DNA of 64,000 nucleotides from Parelaphostrongylus tenuis (GCA_019055375.1 JAHQIW010006010.1:1-64000), one strand, 5' to 3'. Positions 12,440-26,749 are shown, numbered from the stretch's first letter. Notes: generated by a model not told the origin, from the letters alone. Numbers and translations are program-made.

Positions 12440-15240
12440 CAAATAGCAACGGACTAAGGTGGTAATCTGCACCTACAGCGCACATAGACCTGCATTTGAA
12501 ATAGAGGGTCTGATGACGCAGGCAAGAAAGATGAGATAAGATATAGATATCGGCCTGACAGAAACGAAAAGACTCTACCCATTTCATCCTGTATGTGACA
12601 CCGAAGTAAAACAGTTTTTTGGAAGATGCGATCGTATAGGTGTCGAGGCGCTGAAATTTTTCGTCGATCAAGTTTCAACATGTACGTCCCTTCAAAAAAT
12701 AACAACCCTGATCAAACGCATGCGGTTAAAAAGATATGGATCAATGCCACCAGTGGCCGTTTTCCTTGTTTACTCATCACCATCAAGCTATGACAAAGAC
12801 GTAGTCGAAGCGGTTTGTATGGAGCTGGAAAGTTCTTCTGCGAAGATCATACATTCTTCGAGATCTATGATATTATCGCGAAATTTAGACTCAATGGAGC
12901 GGCTTGGAAATGTCTCATTGGAACTTACGGACTGAAGTGGAACGAAGAGGATACAGGCCGTCTGAGTTTATCATAAGTATCAAAACGATCCTGGTAACCC
13001 ATAATTTCAGAAGCGATGAGTCAGAGAGCCTTCCAGGAGTACTGTAACGAAAGAAACCACATGTTAGTAAATCGAAGACTGTGCCTAACCGATATCACTG
13101 TTGTCTCAAAATCCTATTCAGGATCAGACTATTGCATTCATGCTACGAAATACCAGAACTACCATACGCTGGGATGTATTTGAATCATTGATCGGCTCTT
13201 AAGAGGATGTCGTCATAAATAACATTGACAGAGATGACGACCAACTCGTCTAACATCTTCACGTGCTACGAAAGCCGAGAATCCAACAATCAGCAAGAAA
13301 ATTTGTCATTAGAACGCTCGAGCTCATGCGCCATCCTGGAGTTCGACGAGTCACAGGCAACGGCCAACCCAAGTCCCAGCCTGTAAAGCGCTGCAGAGAA
13401 TTGTTATGAAGATCTCAAAGAGAAAAGTAGTAGTTATGGCCGAAGCTACAAAAACTGAGAAGAGCATTCGAAAAAGTCTTCGAAGCGTCGTCAGTTTAAG
13501 ACCAAAGTGATTACACTTAGACGCCCTGACGGAACAGTTGCAGTCTTCAGAAAGACGATAAATAAAGTCATCTACGACAACCACTGAGATCTATTCAGTA
13601 GCTCCACCCTCTCACCGACATAGAGAATAAAATAGGAAGATTATATCAATGCTCTTCTTTTTCGAAAGCGCATGCTATTTCGATAGTAAAGAATCGAACA
13701 ACACCTATTTTAGACAGAATAAGACCGGAACACCTAAAAGTCCTTCCACTACTTCCCATCTACACTGGCTCGGCTCTTTACACATCACCTGCCAGAATGC
13801 AAGGTTCCTATCCAGTGGATAACCAGCAAGACTGTGTTATCGTTAGAAAAGAAGACCGTTACGAAATTGGCAGCTATGGCCTAATCTGCTTGCTGTCTGT
13901 CATCTATAAGCAATTCGGGTCACTTCACCAAATACAGTAAACGGAACACTGGGCGAACGATCTCCGTGCGGACAACAAGGATTTTAAAAACAGTCCAGTG
14001 TTATATATTGCATCCTACGATAACAAGATTTATCGAAGTTTCATGAGAATATAAGAGACCGCTCCATTAAAAGGGAGATTAGTAAAAGCGAACCATCTTG
14101 CCAAAATATTCATTGCCACCGTTCAAGATTCCATACGAATAGAGAATAGATCGACATCAAACTGAGGCTTGAACGTCAAAAATTACACTATCCTCATACC
14201 TCAGAGTGCCACACAAAGTCCCACATTTCCATTGAGGCGTGATATTAAAGACTTCGCTTCTAAAATTATTGCACCATCTTTGTTTTCCTCATAGCATCGT
14301 TCTTCAACACTAAGCATCACTAAGGTAGAGTGAACATTGACTGATTTTTCGGCTGATTTTGCGGCAATAGAGTGGAGCGATATGATGCTCAGCGAATCCC
14401 TAGAGCGAGGGGTACCCGCTGGGCTACTCTTGCACGCGATAGGAAAAAATGGAAGTGCTGCTGGAACCCCGCTCGAGTCACTCGACGATCAACGGGGCGA
14501 CAGGTGACACAGGTGTGGTGAGATTATTCTTCCACTAATTCTCACTAAAATGACATTAATGAAGAACGAGTTTTGAGTGCCCGAGTCACGCACAATGGAA
14601 TGAATATCCACGAGTGCTCCACTTACGTCTATGTTGATCATGCAGTCAACATGATGAACGACCTAGCTTCAGAGTTAAGCAGGAGGAATCGAGCGGCTTC
14701 TAGAAAGTTGGAAGAATCGCGGTTGTAGTGAGAATAACAAAGAACATTCGGTTACTTGCTTTTCGTCTCAACGGTAATCCATGCCTCAACATATGCATTG
14801 GATACCTGGTTGTTACGTAGGTGGGATGAAAGATTTTTCGGAGTTGTTGAACCTGCGGTTGAAAAGTTGGTGCTAGGAATAATCCGTATCTCGCAAGTGA
14901 GGATAAGGATCTGAAGTTCGAGCTACGTCATCGATCCAGAGGCAAGGAACGCCATGTGACACTATTGAAGATAAAGTGAGCCGGACATATTGCGCTTTAG
15001 CGACAACCGACGGATAGGGACTGTCACCGGTTAAATTCCTCGGATGTTAAGCGCAGTGCGCAGATGACCTAATTGATGGTTCGATTTATCCACGAAAAGG
15101 CTCAAAGAAAGACATGATTTTTTACGAATCCTTGAAGCGATGAGTAACCTTTGGGAAGCACGCGATAAGGAAAAACGGAAGCTTTTCTCGTGCCCCGCTC
15201 GAATCACTCAGCGGTCAACAGCATGTCAAATTATACAGAT
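12440..15240 (+). mobile_element. RTE-type LINE, nearly full-length but decayed
   Basis: Recognisable in order despite stops and frameshifts: endonuclease start (VICTY, then IGLTETKR) near 12460-12570; FLVYSSPSSYDKDVVEA at 12750-12815; GTYGLKWNEED near 12920; the accessory region near 13270-13590; reverse transcriptase pieces DRIRPEHLK near 13710 and YGLICLLSVIYK near 13870; STYVYVDHAVNMMNDLASEL near 14615; LRFSDNRR near 14990. A second copy of the very 3' end (ATLARDRKKWK) sits out of order at 14382-14515, so a fragment was inserted or the copy was rearranged. No frame could be functional. Confidence 0.88.
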
Positions 15241-15264
15241 AACTGGTGAATAGAGAATTGTGAT

Positions 15265-15400
15265 TTGTTCTTATATTATAGTTATATTATGTTAAAGTCA
15301 TATTATTTCATAAGCATATAGCATCATATCATAAGCATATATCACAAAGCATATTATATTATGAGCCAACAACATTTTTTATCATAGGCATATAGCTAAT
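15265..15400. repeat. Degenerate AT-rich repeats with CATAAGCATATA units
   Basis: The phrase CATAAGCATATA or close variants recurs at least three times within about 100 bases just after the LINE. Probably a degenerate satellite or the tail of the element. Confidence 0.5.
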
Positions 15401-18400
15401 ATTATTTGCAAACATTCGTCTTTAAAATCTTCAACGATCAATCCGCCTTGAAAAGAGGCTTGTATTAGTAGATAATGTTGCCTAGAACATACAAGAAATC
15501 TCGACGTTCAAGTCTATGAGCGGAAAATTTATTCATCCTGACAAGTTTTAGAGTTGGCGGAAAGATTCGATTTATTCCATAGGCATAAAAGCATCATAGT
15601 TTTATATAACTATCTTTTTGAACAAAAATTTGATCGTCCAGTAGCCACGTTTTCCTATTTGCTCATCTTACGTGGCCCATACGCTTTCGTCCACTTGCCG
15701 CAGGGCGTACCACGTGCTCATTCTCTCTGATCTTCAGTGTCCTGTCTTATCCGACAACATTTCTGATTTTCGATCGTTAGTGTCGATCGGCGCTTTGAAT
15801 TCCCCATTTCACTTGCGTAATACGAGATACTTTTAGCATCATCTGCTGACAGAGCGTTCGATTAGCTGCGTAATCCTTGATCCAAATTACGTAGCGCCGA
15901 GGTTTCCGCCGTATACGTCAAATTTAGGGAAATTGTACAAGTCTTAAGGTAAAAATAGCTTCACAGTCAAAAAGCCTTAAATCGTTTTTCACCAAGAAAG
16001 TTTAAATAAGATCATGATTAAGCACACGATCGTCCGATCCAATCCATCCGTAAAGTCTGTGCATTTGAAAACAAAGTTTGGAAAAAGACAGTTATCCTGA
16101 CAGATTGGAACACATCAGCTGATAGATAGGCTGAACATAACAGATTAGACGGATGTGATTGTAGCCTAGAAGGCCAACAGTGTGAACTAGAAAGATTCTG
16201 GTTATGCAAACGCCACTGAATCAGACATCTTAATTAGAAATTACTAGAAAAAAATTAGAAAAATTCGAAATCAATCAGAAGTAAGAGAGAGAGCATCCCT
16301 GCATTTTCCACGCGTCATGTTCACTTGGCGAAATTTTTTTCCTATGTTTTACTATAAATTACCGGTCCCATATAAAAACACTAATAATTCATTATTGTGT
16401 TTGCAATTCTCAACACACTCTTTCAAGAAGTTTAATATCTACTCGAAAACAACCCCGAACCAGTATTCTAGACTTCAGTACTGATTTAAAAATCTCATAA
16501 AATTTATTTTAATGTCATTTTCCTACTAAAATTCTATATGACAATTGGAAAAGTATTTCATCTTACATGTGTAAAGAGTTATATGAGGACAGCAAACTTT
16601 AATCAAAGTACAGTTGAACCTTAGAGGTTACGCCATAAAAAGGAACTCTCATGGGATCACAGAGAAAAATACTTAAAAGTAAGGAGCGACTTTTTCTTAG
16701 ACGTCCAACGCTTTCCCATTCCGCTCAAAATCCAAAGTCCTATCAAAGTTATTCGAGCTGTGACCCAAGAGGGATTACGAAGTCTTCAACATCATTCCCG
16801 TCAGTTATCAGAACGATGACTCACGACCATCCGCTGCTATTTCACCCACATAAAGGATTGAACAAAAGCAAACCAACCATCAGTCTTATTCGAATTCTTT
16901 TCCTATATGTTTGAACCAAACATACTATACCTGAGAATGAAGTCAATCTTATGTCGCTATCATTTTTCAAATTGTTGGGTGATAATCTCTTTTCTTAAGT
17001 TGCCGATTTGCTATCTGGCTTGTTTTTTCTGTAAACAAGCTAGGAGTTTGGAACAATACAACAGAAGTCTTTGGTTTGATAACCGCACCCCAAATCCACC
17101 ATCTCTTCCTTCCGTCCAGAGTTGAGAAACTGCTACCAAATTTCTTCGCAGGGATAGCTGCACAAATTTGATACATTGGTAGGCTTCACAGACTATTGTA
17201 AGAGTCGATATACATTCATTCCCTCTAACAATGTTTGATGAAGTTGAATGCTTTACACCTCCATAAGAGATTGCTTCACACCTATCGCTTTTTCCTAATC
17301 TTCGTTCGTGCGTGACCTTTGATGCATTCCTTGAGAAAAAACACAAAAACACTTGTTCCTTGGAATCTGTGATGTGCGACCTTTAATCTTGAGCATGGTT
17401 TATTTGACCCTCATCGTCCGCAAAGAGTTAACAATAGGAAATTTTGAAATTCGATTTGGTAGTAGTTTAGTTGAAATTAAACTTGATCATTTTCTAGATG
17501 GTCTAGAAATTTTTCTAGGACAGTTATTGCATTTTACATTTTGAAGACTGTTCTTCCTAACTTTGAAAAGTTGACCCTAAATCACTGGTCACTATTTTCG
17601 AGCAACTATTTTATGCAGCGATCAGAAGGGCAGAAGCTTGCAGAGACAGCGAGGAAGGGAGAGTGTGTGAGAAGTCATTCATCATTTCTTACGAGTGAAC
17701 ATTTGGTAGACGACGCTCGACTCTGTGAACAGCCGTGCGGAAAGACCAGGCGCTAGAAAAGAAAGGTTCGCTGTTGATTATGGTTATGAAAATAGGAATA
17801 AACCCAATGTCTCGATCTTTTTGGAACTCTCCAAATCTTTAGACCTTTTCTCGACCTAGCTTCCCGCGACCTTGCGCTAGTTAATTGAGAGGATAAGTAG
17901 CGAGTACCGGGTCCGCTTATAGAAGATAGAGGTTGAACACGGATAAAAATAACCATGTATTCTATTTTAGAAGGGGAATTGAATAATGTCCAAGCTGGCA
18001 CGTGGTTCGTATTTTGTTAAAAAGGACCTCTTTACACATGTTAATTGATGTATATGCGTGGAAGTGAATTGCACCTGCATCTCTAGGTGGAAAACATACA
18101 AATTTATGCAGCCAGGTGAACAAGTACTGCATTTCAGCAAGTTTGGTGTCTTGTTCAACTAATAACTTTCATTCCCACTAAAGAAAAAGTACGTTACACT
18201 CATCCCTCATAATAAATATTTTACGACCACATTTAATTTTACCTGACTGACCCATCTGCAACTTTCAGCTGTTAGGGATTCATTTCGTTCTATGAAAATG
18301 AACAGCGATTTTTCGAAGACTGTAAAAAGTGTGGTGCTACTACTGAATCATGGATACTACTCTACTCCATCGCTTTCGGTATAAATAGTATGTAGTGAAG

Positions 18401-19140
18401 TTATTTAATCTCGTCAATGAACTTGCTCAAAGAACCGCTTCTTGATTATTTTTGAGTATAGAATGAAACTTTTCTCAGTCAATGATCAACACAACAACTT
18501 CGCCCTACGTGCTATCGCTTGGCTACAAAAATAGACTAAGAGCCTTGAGCGATGGAAACTATTGCGAAACATACGCATCGAAAACTATGTGCACGGTTCG
18601 TGATGAACGCCACTGCACACATCGTAATCAGTGCACGTGGTCACGAAAGAGTTACTGCTCAGCTAATTATTCGCAACTGAATTCTTTCTGAAACTATCCC
18701 TAATGACGAACTTGAATGAGAACTCTGGTACACTCCACCCAATTAGGAATACGAAGGTATTGATATTTTCAAAGTCCATTAACTGATAGCTTTCAAGGTC
18801 TTCCATACATGGTAGCACTGCCATGGTATCTCTCTTAATGTGTTGATATGGGAAAGTTCCCAGATATCCTGGAAACTGGGCGAACAGGTATGCAGTGAAA
18901 GACATTCCACGATTCATATGAACTTTCTGGACTGCTTCATGTATGGGAGATATCTCGCAAGAAGTGTCAAATTTCTTATGAGTACAACTGCTCATTGGTT
19001 GCTGACAAATTCGTATATCGGTTGGCAACTAAGGCGTCTGAATTGATCTTTAGCACCAGAACAACTTTAGTGACCTTTTCTATAAATACATGGATTTGTT
19101 TAGAGTATTCACATGATATTTGGTAGCAATTCTCTGAGGT
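15400..19140. other. No recognised gene
   Basis: Both strands carry only short open frames. The longest, minus strand 19028-18663 (121 codons), has protein-like composition but no motif I recognise, no clear splice context and no start context. I see no repeat structure I can name. Confidence 0.5.
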
Positions 19141-19145
19141 ACATC

Positions 19146-19490
19146 ACTTATAGAGCGCATGTGGCGCAGTGATTAGAAGAGGTGCATTGCGTCGCACAGA
19201 AAGGCGATGGTGCAATCTCGCGCTCATGGCTCACTAAACTATACATCCCTTCGAAGTCGGCACATTGGTACCAGACTGGTCTCAGACTTGTCTGAGAGGA
19301 TAAGCATCACTGACTCGGTACTGCGGTAGGCCACCGCGAGTAATTATAAAGGCCAGATATGCATTCAGTCACCTCAAACGAAGTTGGAAGTTGAAGACAA
19401 ATGCATAGCTTATTCCTCAGGGATTCACCAACGCCGAGAGCTCTATCTATCCGTACCACTTGTTGAGTTGTGTGTGCGCCAATAAAAACT
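19146..19490 (+). mobile_element. tRNA-derived SINE-like element, copy 1
   Basis: It begins with a pol III A-box-like stretch (GTGGCGCAGTGATTAGAAG) and continues through a body with GGCCAGATATGCATTCAGTC and CTCAGGGATT. The same body recurs at 28175-28545, 37880-38100 and 45455-45700 on the plus strand and at 46215-46503 on the minus strand, at moderate identity. No coding capacity. Confidence 0.75.
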
Positions 19491-20114
19491 AAATTATGGA
19501 CCAACAGCTATGCAATAAACTACAGGCAGAAGCCTATCAATGGGCTACTGCCAATATTGGCAGACCTAAAGCGATTATTTTTAAGCTGTGTTGGCACATT
19601 GAAAAAGATGTTATGTAAGTGAGGAGTCTTCGGTCCACCTAGTCCTTCTTCTAACTACATTTTTAACACCGATAAATGTTCTTATTTCTCACTTTTTTAC
19701 TTATAAAATGCCCGACCTTTTCTGAGCCGACATTGAACTGCCCTGACTAGAGTCTTTCTCGTTGTCCTTTATGTTTGTTCATGGAAACGTTGTTATGCAA
19801 TTTGACGGTTCCATAAACAAGCCAACTGTTGGTCTCGTGGCAGAAATCGTCAGAAAACATTTAGGAAATACTCATTAGTCTGAACGCGGCACCAAATGCT
19901 CACAGTGACTCATCTCAAGTGCTGTGGAGGTGTTGGGCGTGGCATAGAAACGGGAGGTATTGAGCTCGAAAAGAGGCTCAGACTACGAAAACTCAGGAAA
20001 AACTTATCCCACTGCGAGTTATTCGATGGAGATCGGTACAAACGAGTCGTTAGAATAGTGAGTGTGAGAGAGCGTAACAATGTTTACCAGAAGGAAAAGA
20101 CGGAGAGGTCACAA

Positions 20115-23100
20115 ATGTCAGAAACGTTAGAAAGTAACTCAGTTCGTATCATGGCTGCACCACAGACTGTTGCTACTACAGGTGAGAATTTTTTTTCCTA
20201 ATGTTCAATCCTACACAAAGTTCCTAACGACAAATAACATAGAAAATAGTATTGCTTTCGTTACTCTTACTTCTTCTGAGTCCTACTGAAAGAAGCGACG
20301 TGTCTTCTATCCTACCTGCCTTTCCTATTATCTTTTGTTCCTCTTCTTTTCTTCTAAGATGACCTGGGATGAGGAATCATAAACTCACGTAAGGGTGATT
20401 AATCTAAATCATAATCTCTAATAATAAGTCTAAAAAAACCATCCTCAGCCAGTTTTCAATCTATGGACAATCTGGTTGCGATTGTGATGCAATATTTTTT
20501 CGGATATAAATTGAGTTCTCTCAAATTTTTTACATTTGCTATATTTACCATAGTCTTTTCGAGTTACAACATTACACAACATCAGTCAAAAAAATTACTC
20601 CGACCTAGTTAAACCTCACACATCACGTAAATTTTTGCAACATCTTATCCAAATGCAGTAGTCTGGGAGAATTTTGGATCTACGCAGATATAATAATAGG
20701 CGCACACATTACACTTCCTGAAGGTGCTCAGAAAGGTACACGCCGTTTTTGCTTCGACCAAGCAACTCGTGTCATCTAAACCCTCGTCCTTTGCGGGTTT
20801 GTGATCTGATGACAGATTTGTCTAGGAGGGTAGGAAAGCTATCTCGACCCATCACTAAGCCGCAGAAAATCATTATGTAGGTCTTTTGGCATTAAGTCAC
20901 CTCTACAATTCTTAATGAGTTCAAATACTTTATCTCTCCGTAAGAGATTGATTACATTGTACTTTGTAAAATAATGTGTGAATTAAATTCATCTGTTCGG
21001 CCTTTTTAGAACCAGGGCTCAAAATCGCTGCTGTTGATGTGCCTAGCACTGATCAAAACGAGAAGAGGACACGTGATGGTAGGAAAATTAATCGCAGTTT
21101 TCTCTAGCAGTAGAAATTTATTCATCATCACTGTTTGTATTACATTATGGAATTTTGTTCTTTCCCTTATTTTCACGGAATTTCTCCAATATTTCTGAAC
21201 TCTGATGTGATAGCGTAGCGAACAAAATTTCTAAATTACGCACTGATTAGGTTCTTATCAAATGACTCAGATAATTAAGTATTCCAAGGCTTATGATAGT
21301 ATATGTATGGAACGTTTGGGATCGTTAGAGGGGTGGGAAGAATGCACATGCTGTTGCTATTCTAAGCACTAGACAATACTTAGACAGTAATATTTGTCAA
21401 TAACATAAAAGTGAGTCGTGATTGCAGGGAAATGGACGCTACGGCAACTAAGACAGACGGATGCGATCGTGCCGCTTCAGAGCGGAACTAATAAGTTCGA
21501 CTCGCAGAGGGTAAGTTGTCTCTGAGAGTAGAATTCAGTACTATTTCTTTGTGTGGTACAACAAGGATGAAGGACCAAGCACCTTTTTAAATGTAGTTTT
21601 GCTTTATCACCGGTCAACTAATGTAAAATTAGTGAGAAATCGATGTTAAGCTTCCACAGTCCAAAGGATCGCGATTCATAAGCAAAATCACTAGGATGTG
21701 GCACTTTGAGGATCCGGTTGTGTGATAAACATACACTCGATATAATGCCATGTGTAAATAGAGCCGAAGAGTATGTCAAAATTAGTGACGAAAGCTCTTT
21801 TTCTGTGTACATGATGCTGGTGCTGTGAACTTCGGTAGCATATCCTGTCCTTTGTGTTTATAGATGAAATTACGACACATGTAATGAACATGAATTCTTC
21901 TATTTCCCGCTATTTAGCGCTGGTATGATGTTATAACTATAAATCCAATGCTGTTGAATGATATGCAAAACTCTGAACCCTGACCGGAAATCGAACCCGT
22001 ATCTCACCCTCTTCTGGAGGCGCTGCTTAACCTTTCACTACCGGGTTCCCTGTCCTTTATGACTCTTTCTGCGATACAAAGTATCGATCTGTCAGCAACC
22101 ATCAACGGTTTGGCCTGTAATACATATTGGAGCTACATAACGGAGCCCTGGTGGTGTTCAAGGTTTTGTATTTCGTTCGAGAGTATTGGATTTTTAAGAA
22201 ACAGTCTGCTGCATTATTACAAAATAAGGCATTTTAGCTGAAGTTCAGACAAAGGCGCATGTTTTAATGTTACTAACCTAGACATTAAAATAGTCTGTAT
22301 ATGAAGATTCTTGCACCTATAGTTAGGAATTTCACAGAATTTGCAATAATTCACTCCTGAGAGGATGTTGTTCAACGTGCAGAGAATCAAAATATCAGCA
22401 CCTGCAAAGATGCAATAAGAAAAACAGACGAGAATTTTCCAAGAACTGTGTGAAAATTACACTTTTACTGGTTTTCTGCTAACATATTACAATTTGGCTT
22501 GAGAAGTTTTCGTTAGAAAGATCATCAAGATTGCGCTGGTTTATTCCATGTTATTCTGTTCTCATGGTATTTCGCGAAAGCTTTTCACTCGTAAAGGAAT
22601 CTTTATGTCAAATACGTAGATCTTCTACTAGGAAATTAAACCTTTATATCTGACGAATTTTTTTCCTCGTGTCTAAAGCACAATCGAGTTCCATCAGAGA
22701 ACGGTATTACAGTCAGCCTGTTTACATTCGGTCAAAATGTGCCCCACAGAAATAGAAATTACCCAGGAATAGAGAGAATCATGAGGAAATCCACAAGTAG
22801 AACTGAAGGCAATCTTGTAAAACGTCTTCGTGTCAAGAAATCCACCTTATTAGCCTCGAGTAAAACATTTATAGCCTTTTGAGATTTTTGTAAATCTTGA
22901 AAAAGTCTGTTGGTGGTCCTAATGGGATTCTGTATGGTTGATCAGCGTCAGCAAGCATTGTGTTGTGGCCATTTTCGGTCAGCAAAAACAGACAGACATA
23001 CAAGAAGTAACCGCGTCTTTTGTGTGCTGAGAAGGATAAGTAGCAAATAATCAAGAAATTTACGGCCTATAATGTAATGTTAGCTCCTCATTATTCATTT

Positions 23101-26100
23101 AGAAAGCGAGATCTAACATGAATATAGATTATACGGCTGTAGTTGTGTGGTATCTTAGTCTTCGTTTAATATTAACAGTAAATAAACTCAACCTGTATCA
23201 GTGAGAGTCCGCTCGTCTTTTCTAAGCGCTTGTTTTTGAGTTTTTTATGTATTCTGATGAACCACTCATGAGTACCTGTATTGCTGATCCATTCTGTCAC
23301 TTGGTCATCTAACTATACTAATGCTCAGGCATTCAACAATTCAGGAGTACAGTCAATCCTGGGTAATCATTAGGCTGCTCAGAAATTAGTGCGGAATATG
23401 AAGTGTATTTTCTAAGTGACATATCTCAGTTCAGAGTAACTTTCATCAATTGAAAAGGAGCCATTGAAGTATAAACATTTACTGCAACAGGATGAAACTT
23501 AGTTGATAAAATGCTTGGCATTGATCAATCCGGGGTACGGACCACACCTTCGAATTCACCAGATGTATTCGAGGTGAGCGAATGCTCATCTAGTGTGTAG
23601 AATGGCCTCGCTGGCGTGTCGTAATATATCAAATCGGTGCTGTACCATGCCAGACATGTCTCGTACCAAATTGCTAATTCCGGAGAAGTTGAGGGCTTGA
23701 TGAGCCTTGAGTACAACATCGAGGCATTGCGCCATACCATCCCTCGCAAAGTGAAAACGTTCGTCTATTCTCACTGCATTGAACTCTAACGTTCTGTGAA
23801 CAGTCTAGCCTATAAATGAATTTTTGGTTTCCGTTAAGTTTTTGGATCTTTTCTAAAACAGAAAGTTGTCGAGGTCCTTGAAAAAGTGACACTCTGTAAG
23901 CGAGAGTTCCTGCGAGTATGGAGGTCAAAGTAGAACTTTGTAGCAACGGCTTTCTTCGGTTTCACGTTTTTTTAAACTCTTGAATAATTTTTATACCGAC
24001 ACTGAACTTCTCTAAAACAATGCCTAAAAATATGTATATACTCATTTCATTACTAACTTATTTTTATTTTACATGACCAGTTATCACTTCACTGTGTGGA
24101 TCCAGCAATTTTTGCATTCGATTCGTTTCTCCGCAATCATCATCCATAATTATTTTCGAATAGCTCACACAATGTTTCGGCTATTGCTTGACGAGTTTAT
24201 CTTCCTTACGAATACCGTAGAATGGTGGTTAAGACGATTTCGATTTTACTCACAATCTCCGAGGCAGCCGAGCTACGTTTTTGATGGATTGCAAAAGTAT
24301 GTCGAGAAAGAATCGAAGCAGCATCTTTACTTATTACTTTGCTTTCTGACAAACTGAATCACTAGCTACCACGTTAACCACGCCCCGTACAGGTTACTTA
24401 AGATTGAAAGTCTCCATTAATTTCCAAACAAGCTGCGTACATCTGTATGCGTCTCATTATACAAGTGACGCGAGCGGGTTACAATAGGGGATATCGGTAG
24501 ATATCGCGAATTTCTCGCTACGTCGCGAAATTTTGCGTACTGGAAATCTAGGATCTCAATTTTGATGTCATTCGATGATTCTTGTTTAATGTCAGCGTAA
24601 TTGTGTGCTTTATGTGCTGTTCCAATATAGGGGAAGACAGGATTCGGAATGCCGAGGAACACACAAACCGCTGTCGAATTCGCCGACAACGGGAAACGTT
24701 GGTCGATCGAGCAGCTTCGCGCCAGTGACAGCATCGTCCGGCTACAATCCGGCACAAATCAATTCGATAGTCAAAAGGTTATACTAACAGTGTCACTGTG
24801 TCTTAACAATATTTTAACTAAGTGATACTCTGTGTTCTAACAATACCTAACTAAATGATACTATCCGAAATTTCTATCATCTGTCCTGTCTTCCAGTTCT
24901 TTTAAAACACTAGAGATTCCCCTAACAACTTTTGATTAAGTTTTATGCAAAGCTCTAAACCTCGAGCGGAATCTGAACCCTCGTCGCACGCTTTCCAGGA
25001 GTATGTGCAAACGATTGCACCACGGGGAATCGATATTACTGTTTCTGCAATAACCTTGTATATGTAGCTGTTGGTAATCAACTATGAACGGATTTGGTCC
25101 AGTAAGCACAGATCGGCACCAAACCTAGTTTATCAAAACTCAACTGTAACTATTAGGCATTTCTGTGTGTGCAAGGATTTGCTTAACTTTGAAAGCTTGA
25201 ATGTACGAATGCTATGAGAATAGTAATTCAGCAGTGAGCGAAATTCTTCGCTTACATGCGAGTGTAGCCACATTGTGATGGTTAACACTGTACACAAAAA
25301 TTTTAGTTTACATTTGTTGACTCCGATGTTGCAAAAACTTTTTTTCTACTTCATCCAATAAGTTGTCTTCTGTAAAATACGAACGGGATATTAAAAGCTG
25401 CAGATTTTTGCCTGGTTTTTGTAACAACGCTACTCGACCGCTTTTTCTACGGCGATATTTACCGAAACGCGCAGCGCCGCATTTGCTTTGAGCACACAAT
25501 CCGTGGATTGAGAAAGTCTCCTCGCAGATCTCTCCGATTGCAATTGATTTTCAGATAGTTACAAATCTTCCGGCTAAAGGGGTCACAGAAGGTGGTGAGA
25601 AAATTCAGCATGAGGATGATATCCTCATCCACATAGCTCATCATGCACTGGGTGAAATTCTTGCGTAAAGAATAGCGGTGGGGTAGGAAAGTACAATTGT
25701 ACAAAGTGAGTAAAATGCTTCCTCTACAGCATCTACAGTTCAGCGGCTCAATAACAGTAGATAAAGGGAGGTGTCAAATTTCTTCTGAAGTTAAAGGATA
25801 TTAATTACATTAAACCCTTTGGCGACAGTGTCTATACATTTTTGTATACACCTCCCTTTACAAGAGCTTTTTAAAAACATATGCAAAGCTTATTGAGCCC
25901 TTTTTGAGCTCTGTTCCCATTTTATGAGTTGAAGACGTCGAACAAAAATTCTCAACAAGATTGTACACCACGTCAAAGCTGATTATTGATTACCAGATTA
26001 GTACTGATACGTCTGGACACGCTGTGATTCGTTAGTCGTGGAAAGGTCAAATATATCTCTCAACGCAATCTGATCGATTGTCTCGAGTTAGTTGATATAA

Positions 26101-26586
26101 AACAGAAGAAATGCAATTGAAATACAATATTGTTAAGTGCAACAAGCTCCTTGTTATGCCCAAAAGTTATGCGCAAGCTTTCAACTGTATTTGAGAAATA
26201 CAGCCCAATTTTTTCTTCTTACAAGATCAGTCGTCACATTATACTGCGCGGATCCCAGCATTTCTAGCACTCGAGTCGTTTCCTCGCATGCATCTTTCAC
26301 AAAAATTTTCGAATATTTCGCATGCTGTTTCGACCCGTGCTTGGAGATTTTGCCTTCTTCAGGATTAACGTAGAACGCTCATTGGGCAAATCTCCATACA
26401 GCAAGATTACTGATTGAAAATATTTTCGGTTTCTTGCAATACACTTTTTATTATCTGTGCTTTTAGGGTATGACTGGATTCGGAATGCCACGTGATGTGA
26501 AAGGAAAACATCTGAAACGAATTTGGGAGCTTGAATTTCCTGACGAAGCTATCACCGATGGACCAGTTACTCAAAATAACCAGTGA
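20115..26586 (+). CDS. Calponin-like repeat (CLIK) protein, small nematode type
   Basis: Five exons joined in phase: 20115-20181, 21010-21078, 21428-21510, 24631-24777, 26467-26586 (stop TGA); 161 residues. Two calponin-family repeats (actin-binding CLIK motif) are clear: LQSGTNKFDSQR|GKTGFGMPR and LQSGTNQFDSQK|GMTGFGMPR. The tail contains KGKHLKRIWELEFPDEA. There is no calponin-homology domain, as in nematode OV9M/UNC-87-type proteins that bind actin in muscle; the exact orthologue is not settled. The ATG at 20115 is preferred because the in-frame extension back to 19896 looks non-coding. Large introns hold repeats. A polyadenylation signal follows the stop. Confidence 0.9.
21960..22050 (-). 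repeat. tRNA-like repeat, single arm
   Basis: Reverse-oriented T-arm-like core (GGAAATCGAACCCGTA) with a B-box-like TTCGATTTCC on the minus strand and a terminal stretch typical of the family seen at 29.8, 35.2, 43.2, 51.1 and 52.1 kb. It lies in a calponin-gene intron. Confidence 0.6.
24080..24240. repeat. Dispersed repeat family R3, copy 1
   Basis: Similar along about 150 bases to 26225-26395 and 39620-39790. Shared landmarks are ATTCGTTTC, then ATTTTCGAATA, then TGTTTCG and TTGCTTGA. No coding frame is shared by the three copies, so this is likely a non-autonomous element. Confidence 0.6.
24943..25028 (-). repeat. tRNA-like repeat, single arm, diverged
   Basis: It contains GAGCGGAATCTGAACCCTCG, a diverged T-arm-like core in the same orientation and with the same flanking layout as the arm at 21960-22050. 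Confidence 0.5.
25757..25862. mobile_element. Small MITE-like element
   Basis: A short inverted repeat, AAAGGGAGGTGT and ACACCTCCCTTT, bounds about 105 bases inside a calponin-gene intron. TA-like dinucleotides flank it. Very short, so chance is possible. Confidence 0.4.
26225..26395. repeat. Dispersed repeat family R3, copy 2
   Basis: Second copy of the repeat at 24080-24240, ending about 70 bases before the last calponin exon. Confidence 0.55.
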
Positions 26587-26739
26587 ACAATTTATATATC
26601 CTGTAGCTTTCATATTACCCAATTAATGTCGTCCTTTCTGGCGAGCGGTTGTTCGCCTTGGCTTGGTGTTTTCTGCTTTGCCATACTTGTTTCCAGTGAT
26701 TCATCATATAATTGGACTTGTTTTCTATTTGACATATTT

Positions 26740-26745
26740 AATAAA
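26740..26745 (+). terminator. Polyadenylation signal of the calponin-like gene
   Basis: AATAAA 154 bases after the stop codon, in AT-rich sequence. Confidence 0.75.
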
Positions 26746-26749
26746 ATAC

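Noticed and set aside
18663..19028. 121-codon minus-strand frame
   Set aside because: Composition is plausible, but I recognise no domain and see no exon boundaries or neighbouring exons.
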